Below the pieces are notes generated by a model that saw only the letters and a list, made by a program, of their open reading frames with translations, was not told where the DNA came from and ran no database searches. Of a stretch of DNA of 62,584 nucleotides, positions 60,780 to 62,584 are shown one piece after another. The position numbers and the translations under genes are program-made. The stretch is taken from positions 1-62,584 of the forward strand of contig NZ_VIJZ01000018.1 of assembly GCF_006874425.1 (NCBI RefSeq), given 5' to 3'. Within the stretch, counting starts at the first letter, position 1; each line of letters starts with the position of its first letter. The DNA comes from Paenibacillus ottowii. GTDB taxonomy: Bacteria > Bacillota > Bacilli > Paenibacillales > Paenibacillaceae.

Positions 60780-61967
60780 TCAGAAAAAGTCCAATAAGAA
60801 CGTTTGTTTTATCGGTATTACACGTTTGAGTGTAGCCACAGACTCACTGTTTCCTTCAATACGCCCCCACTTATACAGATTGTCAGCCTGCTGATAGCCG
60901 AGCAATAAAGTCGTCAATGACTGAATCCCCATTTCCAAGTCAGCTTCTGTGGCATTGTCAGATAAATTACTTGTATCCACTCTGTCCAGATGTCCATGCC
61001 CTTCCGTAGTAATCGTTAATCTCCATACTCCTTCATTCCAAGGAGCATATTGATCTGTCAGTTGTAAGGTCAGGCTTGTTTCCTCTCCACTCTGCTCAAA
61101 AGGGTATCTCTGTACAAAAGCAACTGCATCCACAATACGTCCCATAAAATAAGGCACTGTTTCCTGTTGAATCCGCGGATCATCGAGCAAATAAGGCAGA
61201 TTATCATCTGCTGGAACGTAAACAAATTTACCTTTGGTTATCATCGAGTCATGATTTGCAAAATAAGTCCACAAAGCCCGACGTGCCATCTCATTTTCAT
61301 ATACCAACTCATCACAATTTAACTGTTTATCCTCTATTTTGTATAATGCATATCCCTGAGGATCGCCTGCATCCGTGTAATATACGGCGGTCCGATAGTT
61401 TTCATTTAGAATCCGTTCCTGCCACCATGCCTTATCTCGTACCAGCGTACCATTATAGCGCGAAGCATATGATTGATACACTTGGTCCAGTTCTGAAATA
61501 TTTTTGACATCCCGTTTGACTGTACCTTCTGTTTTAAATTTAGCAGGAAATTTATCAATTGGAATGACGTATTTTTTGTACTCAATATACGTTTCCCATC
61601 CAAACTTACGATAAAAGGCAAAGGAGAATGGATGCAAAAATGAAAGGCTTTGTCCCGCAGACCTCATCTCTTCAAGCGCATGCGTCAACAAACGTGAAAC
61701 CATACCCTCGCGACGCTTTTCCGGCCACGTTGCCACACCGGCAATGCCCCCCATATCAAAAACCTGACCATGTATGTATACCTGTAGCGGCAGCAAAGTC
61801 AGTTTAGCATTCAAGCTATGTCCATCGAAGATCCCCCATGTTTGCTCTGGTTTGAATTTCTTCTTGGCTTTCTCCAGATCCTCCGGGGACATTGTAAACT
61901 GAAAAGCGTACTGAGATAATTCTATAGCTGCTTCAAATTCGTCACGTTGTAATTGTCTAATCTCCAT
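60780..61967 (-). CDS. Eis-like GNAT acetyltransferase
   Basis: This 395-aa protein has the Eis layout: an N-terminal GNAT domain with acetyl-CoA motif GGIAGVATWPEKRREGMVSR (73-92), FSFAFYRKFGWE near 114-125, a second GNAT-like domain, and a C-terminal SCP2-like domain ending in Phe-Phe, whose terminal carboxylate is catalytic in Eis. Eis proteins acetylate aminoglycosides or lysine-containing proteins; most Firmicute members have no proven substrate. GAGGTGG lies 7 nt before the ATG. It is isolated between the rRNA operon and ctsR, with a weak promoter (62021-62049). Confidence 0.9.
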   Translation of the reverse strand: MEIRQLQRDEFEAAIELSQYAFQFTMSPEDLEKAKKKFKPEQTWGIFDGHSLNAKLTLLPLQVYIHGQVFDMGGIAGVATWPEKRREGMVSRLLTHALEEMRSAGQSLSFLHPFSFAFYRKFGWETYIEYKKYVIPIDKFPAKFKTEGTVKRDVKNISELDQVYQSYASRYNGTLVRDKAWWQERILNENYRTAVYYTDAGDPQGYALYKIEDKQLNCDELVYENEMARRALWTYFANHDSMITKGKFVYVPADDNLPYLLDDPRIQQETVPYFMGRIVDAVAFVQRYPFEQSGEETSLTLQLTDQYAPWNEGVWRLTITTEGHGHLDRVDTSNLSDNATEADLEMGIQSLTTLLLGYQQADNLYKWGRIEGNSESVATLKRVIPIKQTFLLDFF

Positions 61968-62020
61968 AACTTCGCCACCTCACTCGTATACTCGGACCTT
62001 TAAAAAAATTACGCACTTAG

Positions 62021-62049
62021 AGTGTCGCAAAGCCTTTTCTCTCTGTCAA
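62021..62049 (-). promoter_or_regulatory. weak candidate promoter of the GNAT gene
   Basis: On the minus strand, a perfect TTGACA (62049-62044) is 17 bp from GACACT (62026-62021), a poor -10. It lies 54 bp before the GNAT start and just after the rrn terminator. Confidence 0.4.
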
Positions 62050-62083
62050 CCTTAGAAGCAGGTATCGATCCACAAAAACGCAT

Positions 62084-62119
62084 AAAAAAAGGATGACAAC
62101 CTCAGTGAGGTTGTCATCC
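62084..62119 (-). terminator. rRNA operon terminator
   Basis: On the minus strand GGATGACAACCTC pairs perfectly with GAGGTTGTCATCC around ACT, then T7 (62090-62084). It begins 12 bp after 5S. Confidence 0.96.
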
Positions 62120-62130
62120 TTTTTACATTT

Positions 62131-62247
62131 GCTTGGCAACGTCCTACTCTCCCAGGACCCTGCGGTCCAAGTACCATCGGCGCTGGAGGGCTTAACGGTC
62201 GTGTTCGGGATGGGTACGTGTGGAACCCCTCCGCTATCGCCACCAAA
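62131..62247 (-). rRNA. 5S rRNA
   Basis: The minus strand shows the standard 5S core CCACACGTACCCATCCCGAA, CGACCGTTAAGCCCTCCAG and GGGAGAGTAGGACGTTGCCA; about 117 nt. It is the last gene of the right-hand rRNA operon, 150 bp after 23S. No tRNA genes lie in the spacer or after it. Confidence 0.97.
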
Positions 62248-62397
62248 CATGAATTTGCACTGCAAATTCTTTCGTAGGGTTATTCGGTTCATCACAGATT
62301 GTGTGAATGAATAGCCTTACGCTTGTCGTATGTACTTCTACATACCTTCAAGGTTACACCCTGAAAACTGGATCCGAAACTTCCTTGCGTCTTATCT

Positions 62398-62584
62398 TAG
62401 GATAAGCCCTCGACCGATTAGTATTGGTCAGCTCCATGCATTACTGCACTTCCACCCCCAACCTATCTACCTCGTCGTCTTCAAGGGGTCTTACTAATTG
62501 GGAAATCTCATCTTGAGGGGGGCTTCACGCTTAGATGCTTTCAGCGCTTATCCCTTCCGTACATAGCTACCCAGCGGTGCTCCT
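62398..62584 (-). rRNA. 23S rRNA, 3' end only (partial)
   Basis: The minus strand ends with the 23S 3' block GAGCTGACCAATACTAATCG and GTCGAGGGCTTATCC. The gene continues beyond the right edge. The exact 3' end (near 62398) is set by homology and may be off by several bases. Confidence 0.95.

Overview
The window is core chromosome from a low-to-mid GC, spore-forming Firmicute, most likely a Paenibacillus of the polymyxa type. This is inferred from the 16S 5' end, the RpoB/RpoC and ribosomal protein sequences, strong AGGAGG-type Shine-Dalgarno (SD) sites, and sporulation/germination genes (gerD, cwlD, pdaB, sigH). Species cannot be fixed from the sequence alone. Nearly everything is on the minus strand, so the window is best read from high to low coordinates. 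It lies between two rRNA operons: the 3' end of 23S plus 5S at the right edge (62398-62584, 62131-62247) and the start of the next 16S at the left edge (1-196).

Region by region, in transcription order: (a) 60.8-62.0 kb, an Eis-like GNAT acetyltransferase; (b) 52.9-60.6 kb, the stress operon ctsR-mcsA-mcsB-clpC with a CtsR operator, followed by radA and disA; (c) 49.6-52.8 kb, pssA, a PIN/TRAM membrane protein, ispD and ispF; (d) 42.9-49.5 kb, gltX, then a T-box-controlled cysE-cysS-mrnC-rlmB-yacP unit, then sigH; (e) 38.4-42.6 kb, rpmG-secE-nusG-rplK-rplA-rplJ-rplL and an RsmC-like methyltransferase, with candidate L1- and L10-type mRNA leaders; (f) 25.8-38.0 kb, rpoB-rpoC, then rplGB-rpsL-rpsG-fusA-tuf; (g) 10.3-25.6 kb, one S10-spc-alpha superoperon from rpsJ to rplQ, with no internal terminator seen; (h) 8.3-10.2 kb, truA, rplM, rpsI; (i) 7.3-8.3 kb, a gene-free stretch with a cluster of DnaA boxes; (j) 5.3-7.3 kb, sulfate assimilation (cysH, sat); (k) 0.56-5.3 kb, cwlD, mrp and a SpoIIM-like gene on minus, gerD and pdaB on plus, and one small unknown gene; (l) tandem rrn promoters in front of the 16S.

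Most genes make the gene-expression machinery: RNA polymerase, ribosomal proteins, translation factors, Sec translocase, tRNA/rRNA modification and aminoacyl-tRNA synthetases. Around them sit protein quality control, c-di-AMP signalling, isoprenoid and phospholipid synthesis, sulfur/cysteine metabolism and spore functions.

The main oddities are: a methionine aminopeptidase gene (map) in its usual place that has lost two in-frame blocks with essential metal ligands; two mRNA structures resembling the L1-binding site of 23S rRNA, one before rplK and one before rplA; a DnaA-box cluster in the gene-free stretch; a perfect 14-bp hairpin between rpoB and rpoC; a possible 35-codon leader ORF before ctsR; and the absence of the ecfA1-ecfA2-ecfT genes that lie between rplQ and truA in Bacillus. 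No CRISPR array, prophage, insertion sequence or tRNA gene was seen.
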